Shown here: positions 1 through 6,452 of the stretch, one piece after another
Position numbering within the stretch: position 1 is the stretch's first letter
Layout of the letters: each line of letters begins with the position of its first letter
NCBI GenBank assembly: GCA_003646715.1
Contig: QMLL01000027.1
Span: 1-11,195 of the forward strand
DNA length: 11,195 nt
Direction: 5' to 3'
DNA from: Deltaproteobacteria bacterium
GTDB taxonomy: Bacteria > Desulfobacterota > Syntrophobacteria > B119-G9
The notes under the pieces: generated by a model
What the model was told of the DNA's origin: nothing
Seen by the model: only the letters and a program-made list of their open reading frames with translations
Databases searched by the model: none
Position numbers and translations under genes: made by a program

Positions 1-46
1 TATGTCATCTTTGAACAAAAAGCAATTCTAAGTTTAAATTTTTTGT

Positions 47-886
47 CTACTCCATGCATTTGCCAATTAGACGCGCAACAACAAGGGCGTGTCCTTTTTC
101 CTGTTCGGACAAGTCCTGGAATATTTTTTTCTCGTCTTCGTTTTCAGTGTCATAATACAGGTTTTTGTACATGTCGTATGCTTTGTACTCGATGTCCAGT
201 GCAAGTTCACCGAAAGAAAGACAATCATCCGGATCAAAGTCTCGTACTTTTTCAATGGCCTGTTCTACTGTTTCTCCGCCTTCAATAATATCACCTTTGA
301 GCTGGTCGAAGTAATCATCAAAATCCTGGGTAACAGGTTTGTCTGTGGATCGTTTTTTCAATATATTAAAAATGGTTTTTGCATGTGTCCTCTCCAGCTT
401 TACAAGCGCTTTTGCGGCAGGACTCATCTTAGATTCCGGGTATTTTTTCAGTATACTGGAGTAAAAAATCCATGCGCCTTTTTCCAGATCCATGGCAAGT
501 TTAAGTATTTCTGTCATGTCTTTTATTCCAGAAAAGAGCTTCACCTGAGGAAAGTCTTCGATTGGTCTACCGTCCCAGGCCAGTATTCCACCTTCCATGG
601 TATAAATGCTTCTGGCGTTGATATTCGAATCGGCCACAATGGATGCTGCCATTCTTGATCTTTTGCCGCTTCTGCAATAGAAAAGCAGGTCCACTCCGTG
701 AGTTAATTCAGGAATACGGTCAGGTAATTCCCCCAGGGGTATCAGTTTTGCGCCGGGAACGTGTCCGTCGCTATACTCGCGCGGTTCTCTAACGTCTATG
801 AGCTGATAATCGGACTCTCTGTGTTTTCTCATGTATTCTCTTACTTCATCGGCATAAATGGTTTTAACTTCTCGTCTTCTGGACAT
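47..886 (-). CDS. Rhodanese / rubrerythrin-like ferritin fusion protein
   Basis: Cytoplasmic protein of 279 residues with two domains. Residues about 5-115 are a rhodanese domain with the active-site loop CRSGKRS (Cys71), the persulfide-forming cysteine of sulfurtransferases, and the typical DVREPREYSDGHVPGA segment. Residues about 122-276 are a ferritin-like four-helix domain. The visible diiron ligands are Glu135, Glu165 and His168 (ExxH), Glu233, and Glu263 and His266 (ExxH), so the centre looks complete. No rubredoxin-type CxxC pairs are present. Fusions of this kind are known in anaerobic bacteria and are usually linked to peroxide defence or sulfur handling; the actual reaction is not known to me. 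The ATG at 886 lies 12 nt after a GGAGGAG, rather far for a ribosome binding site, but no better in-frame start is visible. The gene stands alone, divergent from the transport operon. Confidence 0.88.
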   Translation of the reverse strand: MSRRREVKTIYADEVREYMRKHRESDYQLIDVREPREYSDGHVPGAKLIPLGELPDRIPELTHGVDLLFYCRSGKRSRMAASIVADSNINARSIYTMEGGILAWDGRPIEDFPQVKLFSGIKDMTEILKLAMDLEKGAWIFYSSILKKYPESKMSPAAKALVKLERTHAKTIFNILKKRSTDKPVTQDFDDYFDQLKGDIIEGGETVEQAIEKVRDFDPDDCLSFGELALDIEYKAYDMYKNLYYDTENEDEKKIFQDLSEQEKGHALVVARLIGKCME

Positions 887-941
887 GGCTTAATTCAACT
901 CCTCCATATTAAGATAATGTAATTCAGCTTACTTCTAATAC

Positions 942-970
942 TTGACCAATAAACCTTTTTCTGACATAAT
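942..970 (+). promoter_or_regulatory. Sigma70-type promoter for the transport operon
   Basis: TTGACC (942-947), a 17-nt spacer and CATAAT (965-970) match the -35 and -10 consensus at five of six positions each with ideal spacing. It points to the binding-protein gene, and no other gene lies between. Transcription would start near 977. Confidence 0.6.
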
Positions 971-976
971 CCCAGA

Positions 977-1293
977 CTCGGATAAACCGTGATCTTTTCA
1001 AAACCAATGTGAAGCATCAAACCATGTGCACCTGATTCTGTTCGCTATTTCATTGAACTCTCTTTAGTCTAGTACAAGTTTGGTATTTTTTGAAGTTCGC
1101 AGATCTAAAAGTTCGAAGTGTGCTTCTGGAGTGAAGAAATCCTGCATGAGTAGTTTGGCGTTTCAGGTTGCTGAATCTTCTTGGTACGTGTGGAGATTTG
1201 AGGAGGTCAAGTAATTGGGGGTCGTAAGGGGCGCGTATTGATTGCTTTTACGACCGTGTAACCGAAAACCTTTAAAAGCAAAAAGGGGGTATC
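977..1293 (+). other. Long 5' leader upstream of the binding-protein gene
   Basis: If the promoter at 942-970 is used, the transcript carries about 317 untranslated nucleotides before the ATG at 1294. I do not recognise a known riboswitch in it. It holds a short ORF at 1146-1214 (22 codons, two Trp and one Tyr close together), an isolated perfect AGGAGG at 1201-1206 that serves no obvious gene, and a stem-loop at 1220-1255. A second promoter nearer the gene cannot be excluded, but I found no good match. Confidence 0.4.
1220..1255 (+). promoter_or_regulatory. Stem-loop / inverted repeat in the operon leader
   Basis: GGTCGTAA (1220-1227) and TTACGACC (1248-1255) are perfect 8-bp arms. As RNA the stem extends by two G-U pairs and one G-C pair to 11 bp around a 14-nt loop. 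It ends 38 nt before the start codon and lacks a T-tract, so it is not a simple terminator. It could be a repressor site on DNA or an RNA element. Confidence 0.45.
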
Positions 1294-2190
1294 ATGAAGA
1301 AGTTATTTGCAATTTTTGTAAGCGTAGCTTTGGTGTTTGCTTTTGCTGCTGCACCGGTATTTGCCGGCGGCACACTGGAAAAGATTGAAAAAACAGGGAA
1401 GATCAAAATTGGCTTTCGGGAGGGATCAATACCTTTTGCTTATGTTGATCCCAAGGTTGGAAAGCATGTTGGATTTTCAGTGGATATGGCCAAGTTGCTG
1501 GCGGAGAATCTGAGCAAACGATTTGGCAAAAAGATTGAGATCGTGCCTTACACCGTGACACCAAAAACCAGAATCCCCATGGTAGTGAACGGAACTATCG
1601 ATATTGAAATGGGATCCACCACCTATACCCAGAAAAGGGAAGACGTTGCCGACTTTAGCATGATTTTTTTCTTTTCAGAGACAACATTTTTGGTGGCCAA
1701 AGACAGTGGAATTAAAACTCTTCAGGACTTAAATGGAAAGAAAGTTGGAGCTGCCAGGGGTACAACTAACCTGAGAGCCGTTGAAAAGCTGGCGAAAGAG
1801 GGGAAGTTTAAACCGAAAGCAATAATCGTTACAGAAACACATCCTCAGGGAATGCTCGCATTGAAGACAGGCAAAATAGATGCGTATTCAACAGACCGCA
1901 GTCTGCTTGAAGGGCTTCGCATGAAAGATGACCATCCGGAAAAATGGATGACAGTCCCCTTTGCCATTGCCTACGAACCATATGCTTACATTGTAAGGGA
2001 AAATGATTCCGATTTTAGAGATTTTGTAAACAACACGATAATTTGGGCAATCAAAACCGGAAAGTTTTTTGAGCTCTATGAGAAATGGATGGGACCAAAG
2101 GGTGTTGTTCCTATTCCGATGTCGCAAGCATACAAGAGCTATCTCGAGATGATGGTCTATCCGATCTCGGATGGCTGGTGGAAAAAATAG
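1294..2190 (+). CDS. ABC transporter acidic amino acid binding protein (GltI-like)
   Basis: Periplasmic solute-binding protein of family 3 (298 residues) that delivers an amino acid to the permeases encoded downstream. A signal peptide is clear: positively charged MKK, a hydrophobic stretch, and probable cleavage after Ala24 (PVFA-GG). The mature part resembles E. coli GltI, the glutamate/aspartate binding protein. FREGSIPF (Arg42), TRIPMV (Arg93), GSTT (Ser108, Thr110), RGTT (Thr157/Thr158), His183 and Asp201 occupy the places that, from memory, contact the ligand in GltI. This supports an acidic ligand with an alpha-amino acid head group: Glu, Asp or a sulfonate analogue such as cysteate. 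The start follows AGGGGG with a spacer of about 4-5 nt. It is the first gene of the operon and is followed by a strong hairpin, a common way to make more binding protein than membrane components. Confidence 0.88.
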   Translation: MKKLFAIFVSVALVFAFAAAPVFAGGTLEKIEKTGKIKIGFREGSIPFAYVDPKVGKHVGFSVDMAKLLAENLSKRFGKKIEIVPYTVTPKTRIPMVVNGTIDIEMGSTTYTQKREDVADFSMIFFFSETTFLVAKDSGIKTLQDLNGKKVGAARGTTNLRAVEKLAKEGKFKPKAIIVTETHPQGMLALKTGKIDAYSTDRSLLEGLRMKDDHPEKWMTVPFAIAYEPYAYIVRENDSDFRDFVNNTIIWAIKTGKFFELYEKWMGPKGVVPIPMSQAYKSYLEMMVYPISDGWWKK

Positions 2191-2201
2191 AATTTTATTT
2201 C

Positions 2202-2231
2202 AGGGGGGCACCGCCCCCCTTTTTCTTTTTT
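2202..2231 (+). terminator. Intra-operon Rho-independent (attenuating) terminator
   Basis: A perfect 8-bp, very GC-rich stem (2202-2209 with 2213-2220) around a 3-nt loop is followed directly by a T-tract broken by one C. It lies 12 nt after the binding-protein stop and 29 nt before the first permease gene. Partial termination here would explain excess binding protein over permease, as in many ABC operons. Confidence 0.85.
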
Positions 2232-2259
2232 GATTGATTGATCAGTTGGAGAAAAGTCG

Positions 2260-2970
2260 ATGGCGTATAATTTTGATTGGAGTGTTCTCTGGAGACAACC
2301 CTACGGTATGTGGTTACTTCAGGGACTCTGGCTTACCATTAAAATTGGATTACTGGCTTGGATTATAGCTCTTTCTTTAGGGATCGTTATTGGTACCTTA
2401 AGAGTTACCCCATGGAAGCCCCTGAGATTCTTTGCATCTGCTTATACCGAACTTTTCCGGAATGTACCTTTCCTGGTACAACTTTTTTTCTGGTACTACG
2501 CGGGGCCGATGCTTCTTGGAGATCGCCTCGGGCACGCGTTAAACCAAATTATCGGGCTTAATTACTACGTAGCCATCTTTGCGCTTGGAATCTATACGGC
2601 ATCCAGGGTGGCAGAGCATATGAGAGCCGGGTTTGCTTCCATCGGCAGGGAACAGTATCAGGCAGTTCTCTCCACGGGAATGACCCAGTATCAGATGTAT
2701 CGCTACGTAATCATACCATACGCACTTCGCATCATTTTGCCACCTTTAACTACCGAATTTTTGACTATCTTTAAGAATTCATCCATAGCTATGACCATCG
2801 GTGTTGCCGAACTTACCTTCATGAGTTACCGCATAGATGCTGAAACGTTCCACGGACTGGAGGCTACCACAGGTGCCATGTTTATTTATCTTCTGCTGGG
2901 ACTGACGGTGGTGCGAATAATGGGATTTATTGAGTCCAGATTTAAAATACCAGGAATGATTGGGAGGTAG
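2260..2970 (+). CDS. Polar amino acid ABC transporter permease (GltJ/HisM family)
   Basis: Inner-membrane subunit of 236 residues, the usual size for this family. Hydrophobic segments lie near residues 17-47, 58-85, 101-118, 155-190 and 203-223. The segment ELFRNVPFLVQLFFWYY (64-80) is typical of the HisM/GltJ group. The cytoplasmic EAA loop that docks on the ATPase is at about 131-160 (QAVLSTGM...IPYALRIILPPL). The ATG at 2260 is preceded by GGAG with an 8-nt spacer. The second permease gene follows after only 2 nt, so the two probably form a heterodimer. The gene order binding protein, permease, permease, ATPase equals gltIJKL of E. coli; the substrate is inferred from the binding protein. 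Confidence 0.88.
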   Translation: MAYNFDWSVLWRQPYGMWLLQGLWLTIKIGLLAWIIALSLGIVIGTLRVTPWKPLRFFASAYTELFRNVPFLVQLFFWYYAGPMLLGDRLGHALNQIIGLNYYVAIFALGIYTASRVAEHMRAGFASIGREQYQAVLSTGMTQYQMYRYVIIPYALRIILPPLTTEFLTIFKNSSIAMTIGVAELTFMSYRIDAETFHGLEATTGAMFIYLLLGLTVVRIMGFIESRFKIPGMIGR

Positions 2971-2972
2971 CC

Positions 2973-3629
2973 TTGTTTGACGCTGTAATTCGAAATTTCG
3001 GTTTCTTGATGGGTGGGTTTGGCGTGACCCTGCAGTTAACCGCCTGCGCGCTGGCCGGCGGTATAACGCTTGGCATGATCGTTGGTCTGGGACGCATTGC
3101 ACGGAACAAGTGGATATATCAGCCCGTTACCCTCTATGTTAATTTTATTCGGAATATTCCACTTATCCTTGTGATTTTCTGGTTCTATTTTGTCATGCCG
3201 ATAATTGCAGGTCGTCCACTAAACCCTTTTATTTCGGCTGTAATATCTTTTATCGTGTTTGAAGCGACCTATTTCGGGGAGATTTTTAGAGCGGGTTACC
3301 AGTCTATCAGCGTGGATCTGATTCATGCTGCTTATTCTACCGGTTTGACGTATTCTCAAACCGCTCGCTATATTTTGATACCCATTGCATTTCGCAGAAT
3401 GTTACCGAGTTTAATCACGCAATCCATTATTACATTCCAGGATACAAGTCTCGCTTTTGTAATAGGATTGCAGGAATTTGTGCGCAGGGCATCCATAGTG
3501 GATAATCTGGAAGTTCGTTCGATACAGTTGTACGGTTTTGTTGGTATCGTATTTTTTATATTCTGTTTCATAGGATCCAAAATTTCACTTCATTTTGAAG
3601 AAAAAGGTAGAAGGACAGGAGTGTTATGA
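2973..3629 (+). CDS. Polar amino acid ABC transporter permease (GltK family), TTG start
   Basis: Second membrane subunit of the importer, 218 residues. It begins with GGFGVTLQLTACALAGG and carries the NFIRNIPLILVIFWFYF segment (57-73) and an EAA loop at about 104-146 (HAAYSTGLTYSQTARYILIPIAFRRMLPSL). The first Ala of the EAA motif is offset to IHAAYSTG, still within family variation. The start is most likely TTG at 2973: GGGAGG lies 5 nt upstream, and the next in-frame ATG at 3009 would remove the first 12 residues without a comparable ribosome binding site. The stop overlaps the ATPase start by 4 nt (ATGA at 3626-3629), which suggests translational coupling. Confidence 0.88.
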   Translation: MFDAVIRNFGFLMGGFGVTLQLTACALAGGITLGMIVGLGRIARNKWIYQPVTLYVNFIRNIPLILVIFWFYFVMPIIAGRPLNPFISAVISFIVFEATYFGEIFRAGYQSISVDLIHAAYSTGLTYSQTARYILIPIAFRRMLPSLITQSIITFQDTSLAFVIGLQEFVRRASIVDNLEVRSIQLYGFVGIVFFIFCFIGSKISLHFEEKGRRTGVL

Positions 3630-4351
3630 TCGAAATCAAAAATGTCAGTAAATGGTTCGGAGATTTTCAGGTACTGAAGGATATCAACGAAACCATTAAA
3701 AAGGGTGCAACAGTGGTAATCTGCGGTCCCAGTGGTTCTGGCAAGAGCACTTTGCTGAGGTGCATTAACGGCCTTGAACCGTACCAGAAAGGGGAAATTA
3801 TAGTCGATGGGATATCTTTGAGTGACCCGAAGACTAATTTATATAAACTCCGGCAAAAAATAGGGATGGTGTTTCAGCGGTTTGAGCTGTACCCTCACAT
3901 GACAGTGCTAAAGAATATTACCTTAGCTCCCATGAAGGTTCTTAAAAAATCCAAGAAGGAAGCGGAAAAGAAGGCCATGGAATTACTCGAAAGAGTTGGT
4001 ATTCCTGACAAGGCCAACGAGTACCCTGCTAACCTCTCGGGTGGTCAGCAACAGAGAGTTGCAATAGCCCGAAGTCTTGCTATGGAACCGGAATATATGC
4101 TTTTTGATGAACCTACATCTGCCCTTGATCCTGAAATGATTAACGAAGTTCTGGAGGTTATGATTGATCTGGCCAAAGAAGGTATGACCATGGTAGTGGT
4201 GACCCATGAGATGGGTTTTGCCCGTGAAGTGGCAGATGAGATAATTTTTATGGACGAAGGTCAGATAGTGGAGAGAGGAACTGACGAAGAGTTCTTTACA
4301 AACCCGAAACATGAGCGCACGAAGCTCTTTTTAAGCCAAATCCTGGTATAA
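3626..4351 (+). CDS. Polar amino acid ABC transporter ATP-binding protein (GltL/GlnQ family)
   Basis: Cytoplasmic ATPase that powers the importer; 241 residues, normal for the family. All motifs are intact: Walker A GPSGSGKST (34-42), Q-loop Gln84 in MVFQRFELYPHMTV, signature LSGGQQQ (137-143), Walker B MLFDEP (158-163, Asp161/Glu162), D-loop SALD (165-168) and switch His194 in VVVTHEMG. The FELYPH form of the Q-loop region is closer to GltL (FELFPH) than to GlnQ (FNLFPH), in line with an acidic amino acid importer. It overlaps the preceding permease by 4 nt, with GGAG just upstream of the ATG. Only 24 nt separate its stop from the racemase gene. Confidence 0.95.
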   Translation: MIEIKNVSKWFGDFQVLKDINETIKKGATVVICGPSGSGKSTLLRCINGLEPYQKGEIIVDGISLSDPKTNLYKLRQKIGMVFQRFELYPHMTVLKNITLAPMKVLKKSKKEAEKKAMELLERVGIPDKANEYPANLSGGQQQRVAIARSLAMEPEYMLFDEPTSALDPEMINEVLEVMIDLAKEGMTMVVVTHEMGFAREVADEIIFMDEGQIVERGTDEEFFTNPKHERTKLFLSQILV

Positions 4352-4375
4352 CCAAGTAAGAATCGGTGCTGACTC

Positions 4376-5095
4376 ATGCCTGAAAAAGTCATTGGTATTC
4401 TGGGCGGAATGGGACCTGAAGCTACGGTTGATTGTTTTGCCAAGATTATTGGGAATACTCCAGCAGAAAAAGATCAGGATCATTTGAGAGTTATCATCGA
4501 CTCCAATCCAAAGGTTCCCGACAGAACAAGGGCAATATTGGGTGAAGGAGAATCACCCGTACCTGTTCTGGCAGAGGGCTGTAAAGCCTTGAAGTGTGCG
4601 GGGGCAGACTTCATAATTATCCCCTGTGTCTCTGCTCACTTTTTTCTGGAAGAACTTAGAAAAGAAGCAGAATTGCCAATTCTTTCCATATTTGATGTAG
4701 TTGCCGAGACAATAGAAAGTGAATATCCTGATATCAAACTTGTGGGGCTTATGGGTACAACTGGTACCATACGGGGAGGCCTTTTCCAAAAACGGCTAGC
4801 TCGATCGGGAATTGATACGCTTGTTTGCGATGAGAATACACAGCAACAGGTCATGAACGCTATTTACGAGATAAAAAGGGGTATACTCAAACAATCTCCT
4901 GAACGCGTAAAAAATGTGCTTGTAAAGGCTGCAAAAAGTTTGATTGATAGAGGTAGCAAGGCAATTGTTGCCGGTTGTACCGAAATTCCGCTGGCTTTAA
5001 AACAGGAAAATCTGGCAGTTCCATATTTTGATGTGCTTGCTCTGCTGGCCAGAGCTGCCATTCGTTACGCAGGAAAGGAACCAAAAGTTGTTTGA
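4376..5095 (+). CDS. Aspartate/glutamate racemase family protein
   Basis: Cytoplasmic enzyme of 239 residues in the PLP-independent Asp/Glu racemase superfamily, which uses two opposed cysteines to invert the alpha-carbon. The N-terminus GILGGMGPEAT is diagnostic. Further family landmarks are SNPKVPDRT (43-51, Arg50), the first cysteine Cys84 in IIPCVSAHFF, LMGTTGTIRGG (125-135), a lysine near 167 and the second cysteine Cys201 in VAGCTEIPL. Both catalytic cysteines are present. Unusually, the residues after Cys84 are Val-Ser instead of the usual Asn-Thr (PCNTAH), which may alter substrate choice or activity. No strong ribosome binding site is seen before the ATG; coupling with the ATPase 24 nt upstream is likely. 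Placed between an acidic amino acid importer and a PLP lyase, it probably interconverts the L- and D-forms of the imported compound (inference). Confidence 0.82.
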   Translation: MPEKVIGILGGMGPEATVDCFAKIIGNTPAEKDQDHLRVIIDSNPKVPDRTRAILGEGESPVPVLAEGCKALKCAGADFIIIPCVSAHFFLEELRKEAELPILSIFDVVAETIESEYPDIKLVGLMGTTGTIRGGLFQKRLARSGIDTLVCDENTQQQVMNAIYEIKRGILKQSPERVKNVLVKAAKSLIDRGSKAIVAGCTEIPLALKQENLAVPYFDVLALLARAAIRYAGKEPKVV

Positions 5096-5113
5096 GAATG
5101 AGATAGCAAGGTA

Positions 5114-5148
5114 AACCGGGTATGTGAAGCCGGCCTGGTTGCATTTTT
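5114..5148 (+). terminator. Possible weak terminator or attenuator hairpin before the lyase gene
   Basis: AACCGGG (5114-5120) pairs with CCTGGTT (5134-5140) through seven pairs, one of them G-U, around a 13-nt loop. Five Ts follow at 5144-5148 after a 3-nt gap. It is much weaker than the hairpin at 2202. It may reduce rather than stop read-through into the lyase gene, for which no separate promoter is evident in the 80-nt gap. Confidence 0.35.
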
Positions 5149-5175
5149 AGCATAAATTAGAAAAAGGAGTTGATC

Positions 5176-6201
5176 ATGAACCTGGCAAAATTCCCACGGA
5201 GGCGATACACTGAAGGTAGAACTCCCATTGAAAAACTTCATAATTTTACAAAAGTGCTGGGAGGTCCGGCTATCTACATGAAACGGGATGATATGCTTGG
5301 ACTTGCTGGCGGTGGAAATAAGACAAGGAAGCTTGAATTCGCCGTTGCTGATGCCCTTTCGAAAGGAGCCGATACTCTTATTACGTGTGGAGCCGTTCAA
5401 TCCAATCACTGCAGGCTTACCCTGGCCGCTGCAGTGAAAGAAGGACTCAAGTGCCGGCTGGTGCTGGAAGAGAGGGTTCCCGGGAGTTACAAACCGGAAG
5501 CAAGTGGTAATAACTTCTTATATCACCTGATGGGAGTTGAAAAAATAAAGGTCGTTCCCGGTGGTTCCAACATGATGGAAGAAATGCAGAAGGTCGCTGA
5601 CGAACTGGATGCAGAGGGCCGAAAAGCATACATTGTTCCGGGTGGAGCTTCAAATCCAGTAGGCGCTCTTGGTTATGTAGCCTGCGCCCAGGAGATTATT
5701 GCTCAAAGTTTTGAGAGCGGGCTTCGAATAGATTATGTGGTGTGTGCAAGCGGAAGTGCGGGTACTCATGCCGGACTTGTGACCGGTTTTACCGGCACCA
5801 ATACTGACATCTCCGTGGTCGGCATAAACGTCAGTCGAACCAAGGAAGACCAGGAAGAAATTGTCCACAAGCTTGCATGCGAAACAGCTGATCTTCTGGG
5901 AATCTCTCAAGGAGTTCCACGGGAAGCCGTACTATGTTTCGGAGACTACGTTGGTCCCGGATATTCGCTGCCTACGCCGGGGATGGTGGAAGCCGTAAGA
6001 CTGGTGGCTCAAACGGAAGCCATCTTACTTGATCCTGTCTATACGGGAAAGGCAATGGCTGGTTTGATAGATCTGGTAAGGAAAGGTTACTTTCCGAAAG
6101 ACAAAAATGTCCTCTTTCTTCACACCGGAGGTTCTCCAGCACTCTATGCTTACCTGGATACTTTTTGGGAAGACTTGAGGAAAAATATGGGTACTGGCTG
6201 A
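5176..6201 (+). CDS. PLP-dependent D-cysteine desulfhydrase / L-cysteate sulfo-lyase family protein
   Basis: Cytoplasmic fold-type II PLP enzyme of 341 residues, from the family that includes DcyD, CuyA and ACC deaminase. Visible features are KRDD (36-39), the PLP-binding lysine Lys49 in GGGNKTRKLEF, the SNH loop (76-78), a phosphate-binding loop SGSAGT (192-197) and DPVYTGKAMAGLIDLVRKG near the C-terminus. Such enzymes eliminate the beta-substituent: D-cysteine gives pyruvate, ammonia and sulfide, while L-cysteate gives pyruvate, ammonia and sulfite. The sequence alone does not decide between these. GGNKTRK and the acidic-amino-acid importer upstream make a cysteate lyase a serious possibility; the general DcyD label is the safe call. 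The start is ATG 5176, with AAGGAG 6 nt upstream; a TTG at 5170 in frame overlaps the spacer and is less likely. Last gene of the operon. Confidence 0.85.
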   Translation: MNLAKFPRRRYTEGRTPIEKLHNFTKVLGGPAIYMKRDDMLGLAGGGNKTRKLEFAVADALSKGADTLITCGAVQSNHCRLTLAAAVKEGLKCRLVLEERVPGSYKPEASGNNFLYHLMGVEKIKVVPGGSNMMEEMQKVADELDAEGRKAYIVPGGASNPVGALGYVACAQEIIAQSFESGLRIDYVVCASGSAGTHAGLVTGFTGTNTDISVVGINVSRTKEDQEEIVHKLACETADLLGISQGVPREAVLCFGDYVGPGYSLPTPGMVEAVRLVAQTEAILLDPVYTGKAMAGLIDLVRKGYFPKDKNVLFLHTGGSPALYAYLDTFWEDLRKNMGTG

Positions 6202-6244
6202 GATTTGGAACCGGAAAATCTTTAATAATTGTGAATAAAGGACT

Positions 6245-6357
6245 TGGATTCCCGCCTTCGCGGGAATGACGGTAATATCGACCACGGGAAAGACGTTGAT
6301 ATTGAGGTTTTTCTTCCTGCTTTACCCCTTTGTCATTCCTGCGTAGGCAGGAATCCA
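6245..6357. repeat. Inverted pair of palindromic REP/MITE-like elements
   Basis: The left unit 6245-6272 contains ATTCCCGC-cttc-GCGGGAAT (6248-6267). The right unit 6331-6357 contains ATTCCTGC-gtag-GCAGGAAT (6335-6354). Each is a perfect 8-bp stem with a 4-nt loop, and the units face each other: TGGATTCC at one end and GGAATCCA at the other. Between them 6274-6282 and 6295-6303 can form a third stem (9 bp, one G-U). This is the common dispersed repeat whose false translation is VIPAKAGIQ. It sits between the convergent lyase and pyrF genes, a typical place. No transposase is present, so any movement would be in trans. Confidence 0.8.
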
Positions 6358-6452
6358 GCGCTATTGGTTGTAGTCATTATTTTCTTTTGAGCTTTATCTT
6401 TTGTTGTTCCGATTATCGGGATGAGAGTTAGAAAAAGGATTGGTTGGTCTAA

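Noticed and set aside
89..658. Plus-strand ORF of 189 codons
   Set aside because: It lies entirely opposite the rhodanese-ferritin gene, is rich in Phe, Cys and Val, and has no recognisable domain or ribosome binding site.
977..1293. Known amino acid riboswitch (glycine or lysine type) in the operon leader
   Set aside because: I could not find the conserved core sequences of either class by eye; only a generic stem-loop is supported.
6025..6285. Minus-strand ORF of 86 codons ending the lyase gene region
   Set aside because: The N-terminal VIPAKAGIQ is the usual false translation of the palindromic repeat, and the rest is antisense to the lyase gene.
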